A stretch of 43,744 bases of DNA from contig CBFIBG010000029.1 in the NCBI GenBank assembly GCA_965660815.1, positions 1 to 43,744 on the forward strand, written 5' to 3'. Position 1 is the stretch's first letter. The number at the start of each line of letters is the position of its first letter. Below, piece by piece: positions 18,201-26,480 of this stretch. A model generated the notes under the pieces. The model had not been told where the DNA came from. It worked only from the letters and a program-made list of their open reading frames with translations, and did no database searches. Both the position numbers and the translations under genes were made by a program. This DNA is from Glaciecola sp965660815 (lineage in GTDB: Bacteria > Pseudomonadota > Gammaproteobacteria > Enterobacterales > Alteromonadaceae).

Positions 18201-18343
18201 ATGGCATCGAGTATGGAGCTTTTGCCAGCCCCCGTTGGGCCATTAATCAAAAATAACGGATTCGTGCCAAGTTCTTCAAAATTAATCTTCTCTATATGAG
18301 CAAATGGTCCAAATGCCTGTATCGTCAACAAAATTGGTTTCAC
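15281..18343 (-). CDS. sbcC: SbcC exonuclease subunit (SMC-like ATPase)
   Basis: 1020 residues, close to the usual ~1050. Walker A GPTGAGKSS lies at residues 35-43, long coiled-coil arms run from ~180 to ~850, the zinc hook C509-P-V-C512 is near the middle, and the ABC signature LSGGESFM (~922-929) and Walker B LFIDEGFGSLD follow. With SbcD it forms the Rad50/Mre11-type nuclease that cuts hairpins and palindromes and trims blocked DNA ends. The start is a GTG with AAGGA eight bases upstream, 14 bp after the sbcD stop; the two genes form an operon. Confidence 0.96.
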   Translation of the reverse strand: MKPILLTIQAFGPFAHIEKINFEELGTNPLFLINGPTGAGKSSILDAICFALYGKTTGDERTPDQMRCDFADISLLTEVSFEFSITGQVYRIRRVPMQQRAKSKGEGSTTQNSEANIWVLDGSKNGQLIVSSKVTEADSFIKNLLGLDVEQFRQVMVLPQGKFRDFLLADSKKREEIFSQLFQTSIYKRIEEGLKAKAADIQKQIKERENTIKGYLESAGATSEQELNQSLTTLSSELEHLRQEKRQSECAKQRIQKAYDDGSALNKKFDEYEFKRKEYEHHLDNEHEISLKKERLSKAIHAHNIMNVYERYIDKQYLHKKAETLVSAAQQEKQKADKQYTSSQIEYDKAKQAHKTVEQLQKNQTLLEQKLLVAQNIEVANNALKQSKAKYNECKQYVDNAKEQRSGVATLIQTNESMIEQLTEQTSHLVDEKTTLNQLKDVLEKRIKLDTISKSVINLQQHVSALEDQYSKSLHVLKQSESVAKHKEMTWHLSQAAQLANALGDGEPCPVCGSIEHPKKARHANTSEVVTKADLDNARAVIAENRKIEQSDHNDVMSVTNELKQKQSECKELSDNLNKYADLSLESVQNMFDTQSAKVEALTSKLNQEKSLKEEIKKLKNGLAEQDLAIEQQTATLNDLRSDKIKAQTTLDNLRKQFNNEPLKISEIRKLIQENANNITTLTNNYENASSNLKHANNVSIKANEQLALSQKQLSQALHEYDLATQKWSETLDSSMFLTEEAFKKAQLDEKQKQAITQEIEDYQVKAQQLVGALNQLELYLKNKTRIDLITLETLLKDATSSLELTQRLLQTIENTYFNLKSSKNLFDKAKKENEKQDKEYEVIGTLAEVATGRSGEKISLQRFILSVLLDDVLIQASHRLLKMSKGRYQLVRNLDRARGNKASGLELLVDDTYTGKARPVSTLSGGESFMAALSLALGLSDVVQSYSGGVKLDTLFIDEGFGSLDQESLELAINTLIDLQSSGRTIGIISHVTELKSQMGTRIDIRADKDGSRIKTIGT

Positions 18344-18357
18344 TTTTATGTCCTTAG

Positions 18358-19485
18358 TTACTTCGAAAGTTCGTCAATTAATTGAGATACAATGACTTGT
18401 TGTTTCTTGCTCATTTCTTCGCCTTGAACTTGAGCATAAAAATCTTTAAACATTTCAAACTCACTTCGTCTGAGGGCATCTTGCTTCTTCGTCGCGTCAA
18501 GATGATTGGTTAACTTTGGACGTTCCAAATGCAAAACATTGGGATACACCTCTCTTAATTTCCCCATAGGATCTAATATGGCATGCTTGTCTAGCAATCT
18601 GATCAGCACGTAGTCTTGACATTTAGGATCTACTTTTCCTAGAGCTAATATTTCGGACATTTCACCTTCTATCACTCTCATATCTCGAATTGGGCTTAAG
18701 GGTAAATGTTGATGACTAAGCGCACCCTCATCATTGACTTCAACTAAGGTTACTCCCTTTTTCTGGTGTTGCTCTGAAAACGAATATTTCATTATGGAGC
18801 CTGAATATCGGATATGCTCAGCTCCTTTGTATTGCGGACTATGCAGATGACCTAAAGCGACATAATCAAAATCCACACAGGGTTGAAAACTCACTCTATC
18901 CGCCCCGCCAATTTGTAGAGGCCTTTCTGACTCACTTTCTTGCGCACCATCAATAAAGCAATGACTGATTAAGACATTAACATGATCTTGTTTCATGTTT
19001 TGTTTGATCGTATTTACCAGATAACTGTGGGCGTCGTCATAGGTGGAAACCTCAGCATCAAAAACATTTTTTACTTGCAACGGCTCGCAATAAGGGATGC
19101 CATAAAAATCAACTTTGACGTTATTTGCAGAAAAAGTGAACGGTACGGTAATATGTTCTAACTGACTGATAATATGTAGGCCCGAGTTTTTCATAAGGCC
19201 TGAACCAAACCCCAAGCGAACATCACTGTCGTGATTACCAGGAATTAAAATAATGGGCACTTTTAAATCCTGACATATATGGGAAAACGCATCGTTGAGC
19301 AATTTTATTGCGCTTGCAGGAGGCACTGTCCTATCGTAAATGTCACCAGAAATAACTAAGGCATCTGCACGATGTTCTGTTATGTATTGGATGATTTGTT
19401 GTAATACATATGCTTGATCTTCAAGCAAAGAAACGTTGTGAAATTGACGGCCAATGTGCCAGTCTGAGGTGTGTATAAACTTCAT
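18358..19485 (-). CDS. sbcD: SbcD nuclease subunit (Mre11-like)
   Basis: 375 residues with all calcineurin-like phosphoesterase motifs: D8-W-H10 in HTSDWHIGRQ, GDIYDR (47-52), PGNHDS near 102-107, ISHCFIDGA and GHLHSPQ, which bind two Mn ions. It is the nuclease partner of SbcC and first gene of the sbcDC operon. No LexA-type box is obvious upstream. It faces the monooxygenase gene across a 512-bp divergent region. Confidence 0.96.
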   Translation of the reverse strand: MKFIHTSDWHIGRQFHNVSLLEDQAYVLQQIIQYITEHRADALVISGDIYDRTVPPASAIKLLNDAFSHICQDLKVPIILIPGNHDSDVRLGFGSGLMKNSGLHIISQLEHITVPFTFSANNVKVDFYGIPYCEPLQVKNVFDAEVSTYDDAHSYLVNTIKQNMKQDHVNVLISHCFIDGAQESESERPLQIGGADRVSFQPCVDFDYVALGHLHSPQYKGAEHIRYSGSIMKYSFSEQHQKKGVTLVEVNDEGALSHQHLPLSPIRDMRVIEGEMSEILALGKVDPKCQDYVLIRLLDKHAILDPMGKLREVYPNVLHLERPKLTNHLDATKKQDALRRSEFEMFKDFYAQVQGEEMSKKQQVIVSQLIDELSK

Positions 19486-19997
19486 TTTGTTCCTTCAAAT
19501 CTTTTTTCTTATTCTTTGTTTCATATTATGCACTACCCACAAATTTTGTTCTGCAAAGATTTTACATATTAGTAGGCATTTTAATTTTAATTAAACCAAA
19601 ATAAAAAGCTATTGCCCACATTCAAGATCATTAAAAACGAGTTTGTAACAAAGTGAAGCCCTTACTCTATATAAGCTAGCTGGCGATATCACAAATGTTC
19701 ACACTATAAAAATGAATTGATCAGAAAAATTAGCGCAGATTGTCGATACAAATTATTAACTATAAACATAGATAATTTGATTTACATATCAAAGTAAAAT
19801 TATGCTTTGACGTTGAGTAAAAGATGATGGTATTCATTCATACAAAAGTGAAAACAGTATGTCATCAAAGACAATTAACTAACTTCAAAATAGCAACGTT
19901 ATTTTAGGAGACATCTATATTTAATCTTAACGCACTATTTTATCTTACACGCCATATAAAGCATATATAACCTGTAGATAACGGGAACATAATAATA
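19486..19997. other. Divergent gene-free region, 512 bp
   Basis: AT-rich DNA holding the promoters of sbcD (minus) and the monooxygenase operon (plus). I see no frame, clear dyad, known RNA or repeat in it. Confidence 0.5.
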
Positions 19998-21464
19998 ATG
20001 CATAGTACAGTAATTGTAGGAACCGGTTTTGGCGGCATAAGCGCAGCCATCGCTCTGAAAAAGCAAAGCATAGACGACTTTATAATGCTTGAACGTCGCA
20101 GTTTTGCTGGTGGAACGTGGCTTCAAAATAGATATCCAGGGGCAGCAGTGGATGTACAATCCCCTCTGTATAGCCTATCTGGCAACCCCTTTCCTTGGAC
20201 TCATCTATTTGCAAAGCAACCGGAAATAGCCAAATACACCACTGAGATTATCGAGAAATACGAGCTAAATTCTCATATAGAGCTGAACTCAACGGTTAAA
20301 AACGCAAGATGGCAATCCGATCACTGGGAGATTGAACTATCGAGCGGACGGTACATTCAGTCAAAAATACTGATTAACGCAACTGGACCGCTTAGCACGC
20401 CTCTAATACCAGAATTTAAAGACGCAGATAAGTTTACAGGCAGAGCTTTTCACTGCAATGATTGGCCATCTGATTTATCGTCCGAACAATTACTGGGCAA
20501 AAAAGTCGGAATAATTGGCAGTGGTGCAAGTGCCATACAAATCATTCCAGCGATAATAGACAAGGTTAAAACGCTGCATGTTTTTCAAAGAACACCCCAC
20601 TGGATCCTTCCAAGACCAGATTGGAAAATCCCTAAGCGACTAAGACGTTTGTTTGCATTAAAGCCAATTTATTACGTCATAAGGTTCATTATTTATTGGC
20701 TTTTAGAGTTACGCGTAATCGCGTTTAAGTATAGTCCTCGTTTGCTGAAATTGGTCGGAGAGCGCCCAGCTAAAAGGCATTTGAAGCAACAAGTGCAAGA
20801 TGATGAGTTACGCAACAAACTCACACCAAATTTTGTAATAGGGTGTAAGCGCATTTTAATATCAGATAATTACTATCCCGCTTTACAAAAAGAAAATTGC
20901 ACCTTACATGATAAGAATAACAATATAATGGCATTTACTGAGTCAGGACTTTTATTGAAAAACGCCGGCAATATTGACCTTGATATCATTGTCTTTGCGA
21001 CGGGATATAACGCACTGGAATCTATGGTATCTTATCCAGTAACGGGCAGAGACAACGTTAAGTTGCATGCTCAGTGGAAGGATTATCCAAGGGCCTATCT
21101 TGGCACGGCAGTACCCAATTTTCCCAATTTCTTTGTTGTGACGGGCCCCAATACAGGTATAGGGCACACCAGCGCGATTTATGTCATAGAATCTCAAATA
21201 AAGTACATCAGTCATTGCATTAATCTGCTGAGAGATAAAAGAATAACATCAGTAGAGCCAACCGCAAGTGCGGAGAATGCTTACACAGAGATGGTACACC
21301 GAGAAATGAAGAAGACGGTTTGGTCTTATGGTGGTTGCAAGAGTTGGTATCAAAACAAACAAGGCAAAGTCATCGCTATGTTCCCTGGATTTAGCTTCGT
21401 ATTTAGGCGGCTATGTAGCGTATTTAAAGAATCAGATCACATTATTGAACATCATAAAGATTAA
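19998..21464 (+). CDS. Baeyer-Villiger-type flavin monooxygenase
   Basis: 488 residues. Two dinucleotide-binding motifs are present: GTGFGGISA near residues 8-16 (FAD) and GIIGSGASAIQ near 172-182 (NADPH). Between them is the family fingerprint FxGxxxHxxxWP, seen as F146-T-G148...H152...W156-P157, and the FAD-side GTWLQNRYPGAAVDVQS is also typical. Class I Baeyer-Villiger monooxygenases turn ketones into esters or lactones with O2 and NADPH. The downstream alpha/beta hydrolase starts 10 bp later, a pairing that suits ester cleavage of the product. The native substrate cannot be read from sequence. No signal peptide; a helix-rich LRRLFALKPIYYVIRFIIYWLLELR stretch may touch the membrane. Confidence 0.88.
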   Translation: MHSTVIVGTGFGGISAAIALKKQSIDDFIMLERRSFAGGTWLQNRYPGAAVDVQSPLYSLSGNPFPWTHLFAKQPEIAKYTTEIIEKYELNSHIELNSTVKNARWQSDHWEIELSSGRYIQSKILINATGPLSTPLIPEFKDADKFTGRAFHCNDWPSDLSSEQLLGKKVGIIGSGASAIQIIPAIIDKVKTLHVFQRTPHWILPRPDWKIPKRLRRLFALKPIYYVIRFIIYWLLELRVIAFKYSPRLLKLVGERPAKRHLKQQVQDDELRNKLTPNFVIGCKRILISDNYYPALQKENCTLHDKNNNIMAFTESGLLLKNAGNIDLDIIVFATGYNALESMVSYPVTGRDNVKLHAQWKDYPRAYLGTAVPNFPNFFVVTGPNTGIGHTSAIYVIESQIKYISHCINLLRDKRITSVEPTASAENAYTEMVHREMKKTVWSYGGCKSWYQNKQGKVIAMFPGFSFVFRRLCSVFKESDHIIEHHKD

Positions 21465-21474
21465 CTGAGGTGCC

Positions 21475-22413
21475 ATGATCATTACTTTTATATTGCTGTG
21501 TGCAGTTGTCTGGTTATTGTTTTTTTCCACCTCTCCTTTTGTAGGTAAGCAGCTGTTATTTATCAATAACATGATTGAGGCCAAACTCGCAGGATTAAAA
21601 TACCAAATAGTAAATGTCGATAAGAAACGATTTGTTTTCTACTCGAACTCTCATAAATCAAGTACACCCACTATGCTTTTATTGCATGGATTCAGTGCAG
21701 ATAAATCCATTTGGTTAAAGTTTGCAAAATACGTACATAAAGATTTCAATTTGATTATTCCAGACTTGCTAGGACATGGTGACAATGCGTTCGATAGCTC
21801 AGTGAATTACAGTGCTTATACGCAAGCTCGCTACGTAGCACAGTTAATAGAGTCGCTAAACGTAACGGATGATATTGTTGTTGTAGGTAATTCAATGGGG
21901 GGGATGATTGGCGCCATACTGGCTCAAACAAACTCAGACAATACACTAGTTGTGACCTGCAAATCGTTAAAATCACTTATTCTATTGGACCCGGCAGGCG
22001 CGCGCACTGAGTTTGCAGAAAAGCTTGCACAAGAAAAAATGGTGCCATTTGAACATTCTACCATGGACAGTTTTTATGAGTTCTTCAATCTGACCATGAA
22101 TAAGCCCCCTTTTGTTCCACCTTCAGTGTTAGCACACGTAGCTAAGCACCAGTACTTGGATAAAAGACAGCAATTAAGAAAAATGTTTTTAGATTTCTTC
22201 AATCCTGATGAATTCTTTTCAAAGCCTTTAAACATAGGTGACGTAAAAGCATTACTCATATGGGGCGCCGAGGATAAGTTACTTCCCGCAAACGAAGCCA
22301 ATGCCTGGGAGCAACTGGTTCAATGCACACCGGTTTATCTGAATAATATAGGCCATATGCCAATGGTAGAATGCCCAAAAATTGTGGCAGATCATATAAA
22401 AGAGCGAATATAA
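21475..22413 (+). CDS. Membrane-anchored alpha/beta hydrolase (esterase-like)
   Basis: 312 residues. An N-terminal hydrophobic helix (residues 1-20) probably anchors it. The fold shows LLLHGFSADKSIW (oxyanion region), the nucleophile S140 in GNSMGG, acid D267 in WGAEDKL, and H294 in NIGHMPMVE, a complete catalytic triad. The cap region is short. Close analogues include lipase/esterase and monoacylglycerol-lipase-like enzymes. It follows the monooxygenase by 10 bp and is probably co-transcribed, so it may hydrolyse the esters made by that enzyme; this is inference. Confidence 0.85.
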   Translation: MIITFILLCAVVWLLFFSTSPFVGKQLLFINNMIEAKLAGLKYQIVNVDKKRFVFYSNSHKSSTPTMLLLHGFSADKSIWLKFAKYVHKDFNLIIPDLLGHGDNAFDSSVNYSAYTQARYVAQLIESLNVTDDIVVVGNSMGGMIGAILAQTNSDNTLVVTCKSLKSLILLDPAGARTEFAEKLAQEKMVPFEHSTMDSFYEFFNLTMNKPPFVPPSVLAHVAKHQYLDKRQQLRKMFLDFFNPDEFFSKPLNIGDVKALLIWGAEDKLLPANEANAWEQLVQCTPVYLNNIGHMPMVECPKIVADHIKERI

Positions 22414-22501
22414 AGTATTTAGCTATATAAAAATGGCGTCACAATTTCTATAATCATAGGCAATAGCTATTTACATCAAGTTGACTGACGAACACTGATA
22501 C

Positions 22502-24097
22502 ATGGATTTTATATTACTTCTCATCGCTTTTATTTTCGGGTTTGTTTGTAAGCTTCTTAATATGCCAAGCTTAATAGGCTTTTTAGTTGCAGGCTTTGCT
22601 TTGAATTTAATGGGGTTCACCGCTGATGAATCCCTTGTCACCATTGCTGACTTAGGGATCACAATCATGTTGTTTGTGATTGGTCTCAAACTCAATATAA
22701 AAGACCTTACAAAATCTGAAATCTGGTTATCCAGTATCAGCCACACGATTATATGGATAACGTTAGTATCCTGCGTAGTGATGCTTTTGGTTGCGTTATC
22801 TGTACCCTATTTTACGTCTCTTACTTGGTTACAAGCCGCGTTAATTGGGTTTGCTTTAAGTTTCAGTTCTACTGTATGTGTCGTGAAGATACTAGAGGAG
22901 TCTGGAGAGACAAAAACCAGACATGGAAAAATCGCGATTGGCATATTGATTATGCAAGATATATTTGCGGTTCTGTTTCTTGTTTTCGCAACGGGCAAAA
23001 TCCCGAGTCTGTATGCATTAGCGTTATTTTTGCTCATTCCACTCACACCAATACTTCGTAGACTATTAGAAGAAGCTGGCCATGGTGAGTTACTTCCCCT
23101 TAGTGGTTTAGTATTTGCCCTAGGCGGTTATTATGTATTTGAATTAGTAGGAGTAAAAGGCGACCTAGGAGCACTTATCATAGGCATTTTACTCGCGCCA
23201 AGCACTAAGTCTACAGAGTTAGCTAAGTCATTATTGGGGTTTAAAGATTTATTTTTAATTGGTTTTTTCTTAACAATTGGTTTATCAGCCTTGCCAACAT
23301 TAGAAATGGCTGCCATTGCGATTGGGCTATCTCTTGTACTTCTCCCTTTTAAATATGCCCTATTTTTTGGCCTTTTCGCTTATTTTAAATTAAGAGTCCG
23401 AACGTCTTATTTAGCGAGTTTAGTATTATCGAACTACAGCGAGTTTGGACTAATAGTGATGGCCGTAGCCGTAAGTGCAGGTATGCTTGGTGCTGACTGG
23501 CTAGTAATTATCGCAATCAGCGTGTCTGTATCATTCGTATTGTCTAGCCTTCTATACAAACAATCTCATCGATACTATGCAAACGTCAAAGGCAAATTGA
23601 AAAAGTTTCAATCCAGCACTGTATTGGAAGAAGACCAATACCCTTGCATGCGCAATGCTGAAATATTAGTGATTGGTATGGGTCGTGTAGGTAAAGGCGC
23701 ATTTAAAGCACTGGCCAGAGATTTAGGTGACAAGGTCTGGGGAATGGATGCCGATTCTGAAAAAGTGAAACAGCTGTCTAAAATAAATAGCAACGTCATT
23801 GCTGGTGATGGCGAAAACATTGATATGTGGGAAAATTTAGATTTAACCAACGCCAAGTTAGTGCTACTAGCCTTACCCTCAATCGATGATTCAAAAAACA
23901 TTACTACTATTCTTCGGCAAATTAACTACTCAGGTCAAATCGCTGCCATCGCTCGTTATCAAGATGAAGTTGAACCATTATTGAAAAACGGAGTGGACAA
24001 TGTCTTTAATTTCTTTACCGATGCCGGCCTTGGATTCGCAGACGAGAGCCTGCGATTGCTTGACGATATTAAAAAAAGTGAAAAGTCCCCCCAATGA
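22502..24097 (+). CDS. CPA2-type cation/proton antiporter with TrkA-N domain (KefB/YbaL-like)
   Basis: 531 residues. The first ~370 form about 12 membrane helices of the Na/H-exchanger (CPA2) type, with GFLVAGFALN, the helix pair FALSFSSTVCVVKILEE and GDLGALIIGILLAP. From N385 a TrkA-N/RCK domain follows (VIGMGRVGKGAFK, then D at the end of the second strand), which binds a nucleotide and controls transport. It likely exchanges K+ or Na+ for H+. No KefF/KefG-type partner lies nearby, so glutathione-gated KefB/KefC function is not supported; the YbaL type is closer. It lies 88 bp after the hydrolase gene, perhaps with its own promoter. Confidence 0.88.
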   Translation: MDFILLLIAFIFGFVCKLLNMPSLIGFLVAGFALNLMGFTADESLVTIADLGITIMLFVIGLKLNIKDLTKSEIWLSSISHTIIWITLVSCVVMLLVALSVPYFTSLTWLQAALIGFALSFSSTVCVVKILEESGETKTRHGKIAIGILIMQDIFAVLFLVFATGKIPSLYALALFLLIPLTPILRRLLEEAGHGELLPLSGLVFALGGYYVFELVGVKGDLGALIIGILLAPSTKSTELAKSLLGFKDLFLIGFFLTIGLSALPTLEMAAIAIGLSLVLLPFKYALFFGLFAYFKLRVRTSYLASLVLSNYSEFGLIVMAVAVSAGMLGADWLVIIAISVSVSFVLSSLLYKQSHRYYANVKGKLKKFQSSTVLEEDQYPCMRNAEILVIGMGRVGKGAFKALARDLGDKVWGMDADSEKVKQLSKINSNVIAGDGENIDMWENLDLTNAKLVLLALPSIDDSKNITTILRQINYSGQIAAIARYQDEVEPLLKNGVDNVFNFFTDAGLGFADESLRLLDDIKKSEKSPQ

Positions 24098-24437
24098 CTG
24101 ACATATACATATCGTTCAGGCATTGAGCAAAAAATGATCGATTGGCTTTGAAATCAGTTTTGTTTCTTGTTAAGCACTTCAACTGATTTAAGCGTGTTTG
24201 TAGGTCTTGTACTGCTATAGGCAGTATTTTTTATTTTCCGCCGCTAACTTTTCTTTTGCACAAAAACGTCAATATTATCAACGGTCAAAGACACAAATTA
24301 TCCGAGTTATTTAGTATTCTAAATGAGAATGATTAGCTTTTTTATGTGTATGATTTATATAGAGATTTTATTCAAAAACTTGAAGTGTTAGGCCTTTGTG
24401 CTATCATTTCGTGGTGAATAAATATAAGGGCGAAGAC
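24098..24437. other. Intergenic region, 340 bp, upstream of bfr genes
   Basis: Contains the Fur-box candidate at 24319-24337 and a TATGAT -10-like element at 24349-24354. The remainder is AT-rich with no frame or RNA gene recognised. Confidence 0.5.
24319..24337 (+). promoter_or_regulatory. Fur-box candidate upstream of the bacterioferritin pair
   Basis: CTAAATGAGAATGATTAGC resembles the Fur consensus built of GATAAT-like hexamers and is partly palindromic (CTAA.TGA / TGATTAG). It sits just ahead of a possible -10 TATGAT (24349-24354), so it would overlap the -35. Iron control of bfr genes is common but can be direct or via small RNA. Confidence 0.6.
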
Positions 24438-24911
24438 ATGAAAGGGTCCAATGCAGTAGTAAAGAACTTAAATGAAATACTTACCATCGAACTTACTTCG
24501 ATTAATCAATATTTTTTGCATGCTAGAATGCACAAAAATTGGGGGCTAATGGGCTTAGATAAAGCAGCTTACAAAAAGTCAATATTAGACATGAAACAAG
24601 CAGATAAACTCATAGAACGTATATTATTTTTAGAGGGCTTACCAAACCTTCAAATGCTAGGGAAGTTGTATATAGGTGAAGATACTTTAGAATCGTTACA
24701 ATGTGATTCTAAATTTGAACAAGAGCAAATTCCCAAGCTTAAAGCAACAATTGCGCTTTGTGAGCAAGAAAAAGACTATGTGAGTCGTGATATTTTGTCA
24801 GAAATATTAGATGACGAAGAAGAATATCTTGATTGGTTAGAAACTCAACTTTATCAGATTGATACACTAGGTATAGAAAACTATTTGCAATCTAAAGTTA
24901 GCGAAGAATAG
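24438..24911 (+). CDS. bfr: Bacterioferritin subunit, heme-binding type
   Basis: 157 residues from the ATG at 24438 (MKGSNAVV), the exact N-terminal form of bacterioferritins with a G-rich site (AAGGGCG) upstream; a TTG-led extension to 24396 would give a nonsense N-terminus. Aligned with E. coli Bfr, the heme ligand Met52 is kept (DMKQADK), but ferroxidase ligands are lost: H54 is Q, E94 is A and H130 is Y, while E18 and E127 remain. It therefore probably binds heme at the subunit interface but cannot oxidise iron alone. The next gene has the opposite pattern, so the two most likely co-assemble into a 24-mer. Confidence 0.94.
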   Translation: MKGSNAVVKNLNEILTIELTSINQYFLHARMHKNWGLMGLDKAAYKKSILDMKQADKLIERILFLEGLPNLQMLGKLYIGEDTLESLQCDSKFEQEQIPKLKATIALCEQEKDYVSRDILSEILDDEEEYLDWLETQLYQIDTLGIENYLQSKVSEE

Positions 24912-24966
24912 TTCGAAAAATCAATTACTCTTGTGTGTTAAAAACAAAATTTAAAAGGCAAATGTT

Positions 24967-25434
24967 ATGCAAGGCAAAGAAAATGTTATCAATGGATTAA
25001 ATGAACTATTAGGCTATGAGCTTGCGGCTATGGACCAATATTTCATACATTCTCAAATGTACCTAGATTGGGGCTATAATAAATTATATGAACGCATCGA
25101 TCACGAATTTGACGATGAGCGCGGGCACGCTACCAAGCTTATTGAACGCATGCTGTTTCTAGGAGGTACTCCTGATATGCAAACAAGAACCGGCTTAAAA
25201 ATCGGTTCTGAAGTACCGGACATGTTGGAAAGCGATCTCAGAGTCGAGTACGAAGTGGCTGCGAAACTGAAAGAAGTCATCTCGATTTGTGAACAGGAAC
25301 ATGATTATGTATCCAGAGATATGTTGGTAATATTACTTGACGATACTGAAACAGACCACGCGCATTGGTTAGAACAGCAATTAGGACTGATCAAGCGTTT
25401 AGGTCTTCAAAATTACTTACAATCTCAATTGTAA
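24967..25434 (+). CDS. bfr: Bacterioferritin subunit, ferroxidase type
   Basis: 155 residues. All ferroxidase ligands match E. coli Bfr: E18 (LGYELAAMDQ), E51 and H54 (DERGHATK), E94 (KLKEVIS), and E127 and H130 (TETDHAHWLE). The heme ligand Met52 is Arg, so this subunit should not bind interface heme in a homodimer. AAAGGC precedes the ATG; the gene is 55 bp after its partner on the same strand, with a terminator beyond it. Together the two subunits give a complete iron-storage shell: this one loads and oxidises iron, the other supplies heme. Confidence 0.94.
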   Translation: MQGKENVINGLNELLGYELAAMDQYFIHSQMYLDWGYNKLYERIDHEFDDERGHATKLIERMLFLGGTPDMQTRTGLKIGSEVPDMLESDLRVEYEVAAKLKEVISICEQEHDYVSRDMLVILLDDTETDHAHWLEQQLGLIKRLGLQNYLQSQL

Positions 25435-25784
25435 TTATTATATTAGACTAAAGTATACGGCACTTGATAGTAGCTTCATGAGGCTCACATCAGGTGCTTT
25501 TTCATTTTCATCGCTTTGCAAAATAATAATTAATAATCAATAGTTTAAGGACGAAATGCCAAAACAGACACCTTTATTGATTGTTTGGATTAGATATTTT
25601 ACAAAGCGTAAAGCTTTATTGACGATATTTTTTATATCTAAATATTAGTACGTTTTTTGACATTTAAAGTGTCCAAACGTTGCGTTGTCGTAAAAATATG
25701 AAGATTGTAAATTATTTGTTAAATAAAATATGCTAATTTACATTGTAGCGATTTTTACGAGTCATAGACCGATCAATTCCAGCA
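25435..25784. other. Convergent intergenic region, 350 bp
   Basis: Beyond the bfr terminator the stretch 25504-25784 is very AT-rich with no coding frame, repeat or RNA gene that I recognise. Confidence 0.5.
25460..25503 (+). terminator. Rho-independent terminator after bfr pair
   Basis: GCACTTGAT (25460-25468) pairs with ATCAGGTGC (25489-25497) with one G-T pair; an inner AGC/GCT stem extends it, and TTTTT follows. Well placed 25 bp after the second bfr stop. Confidence 0.85.
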
Positions 25785-26270
25785 TCAATTAGCATTAGTT
25801 GTAAAATACACCTTGTAGCTCTTCGTTTGGTCTGTAACAGTATTTTGAACCTCTATTATCATCACCCATAGCATAGTTGGCTCTGTGCAACTTCCAAGAA
25901 AAAAAATTCCTTTAAACGAATCTTTTGCCCTTAAATCGCGGTTTCCCGCATCAAAGTTACCATCAAAATCAGAAATGACGGGGATCCGTCCCATATACAT
26001 ATTCACCCCTTCCACCCATGCATCGTTAAGAATTAAATCGTTGCTTAATTTTATTTCTACACTGAGTTCTTCTTCAATAATGGGGGGTTGTTTAAAAACT
26101 GTGCTAATAGAGCCTAAATCATCTACGAACTGACAAGCGTTCTGTTGTAAATTACACTCCGCACCAGGTGTTAACGTTTTGTTAACATTACCCGCAAATT
26201 TGTTCGCAACTAGTACGATTAGCAGACAAACTACCACTAAAGTTAAAGAAAATATTGTTTGCTTTTTCAC
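25785..26270 (-). CDS. Unknown membrane-anchored periplasmic protein beside cco genes
   Basis: 161 residues from a GTG start (26268-26270). Residues 5-23 form a single membrane helix; the rest is predicted periplasmic, beta-rich, with C39 and C46 (ECNLQQNAC), the motif VNMYMG (89-94) and C128 in FFLGSCTEP, a pattern that could bind copper or form a disulfide. I do not recognise a named family. It is divergent from ccoN and shares with it the FNR-box candidate at 26298-26311, so joint low-oxygen control and a role in oxidase assembly or copper delivery are plausible but unproven. It is not FixH, which is encoded at 30126. Confidence 0.6.
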   Translation of the reverse strand: MKKQTIFSLTLVVVCLLIVLVANKFAGNVNKTLTPGAECNLQQNACQFVDDLGSISTVFKQPPIIEEELSVEIKLSNDLILNDAWVEGVNMYMGRIPVISDFDGNFDAGNRDLRAKDSFKGIFFLGSCTEPTMLWVMIIEVQNTVTDQTKSYKVYFTTNAN

Positions 26271-26297
26271 AATTTATTAACTGTACAGTTTCCTTTA

Positions 26298-26311
26298 TTG
26301 ACTAAGATCAA
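26298..26311 (+). promoter_or_regulatory. FNR-box candidate in the ccoN divergent promoter region
   Basis: TTGACTAAGATCAA fits the consensus TTGAT-N4-ATCAA with one mismatch. It is centred about 176 bp before the ccoN ATG; a TGTATT element near 26337 would place it close to position -41 of a transcript, the class II activator position. The fnr/etrA gene in this cluster would encode the regulator. Confidence 0.7.
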
Positions 26312-26480
26312 ACGTTCGTCGTGTTGTATATCTTTTTGTATTTAAAAACATTAATATCACGCCTCAACAAGTGCCGAGTTTACTGATCTTCTTCGCCCCA
26401 CTCAACTAGGACGATATAAAAATTAGTAAATCAACACGAGTTAGGGTTTAAATTATTTCTCGAAGCGGAAGTTTTATAAA

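Noticed and set aside
24396..24437. TTG-led extension of the first bfr frame
   Set aside because: The ATG at 24438 gives the conserved MKG start of bacterioferritins; the extra residues match nothing in the family.
25785..26270. Reading the unknown anchored protein as a second FixH/CcoH
   Set aside because: It lacks the DDYYKEG motif and size pattern of FixH, and a clear FixH is encoded at 30126.
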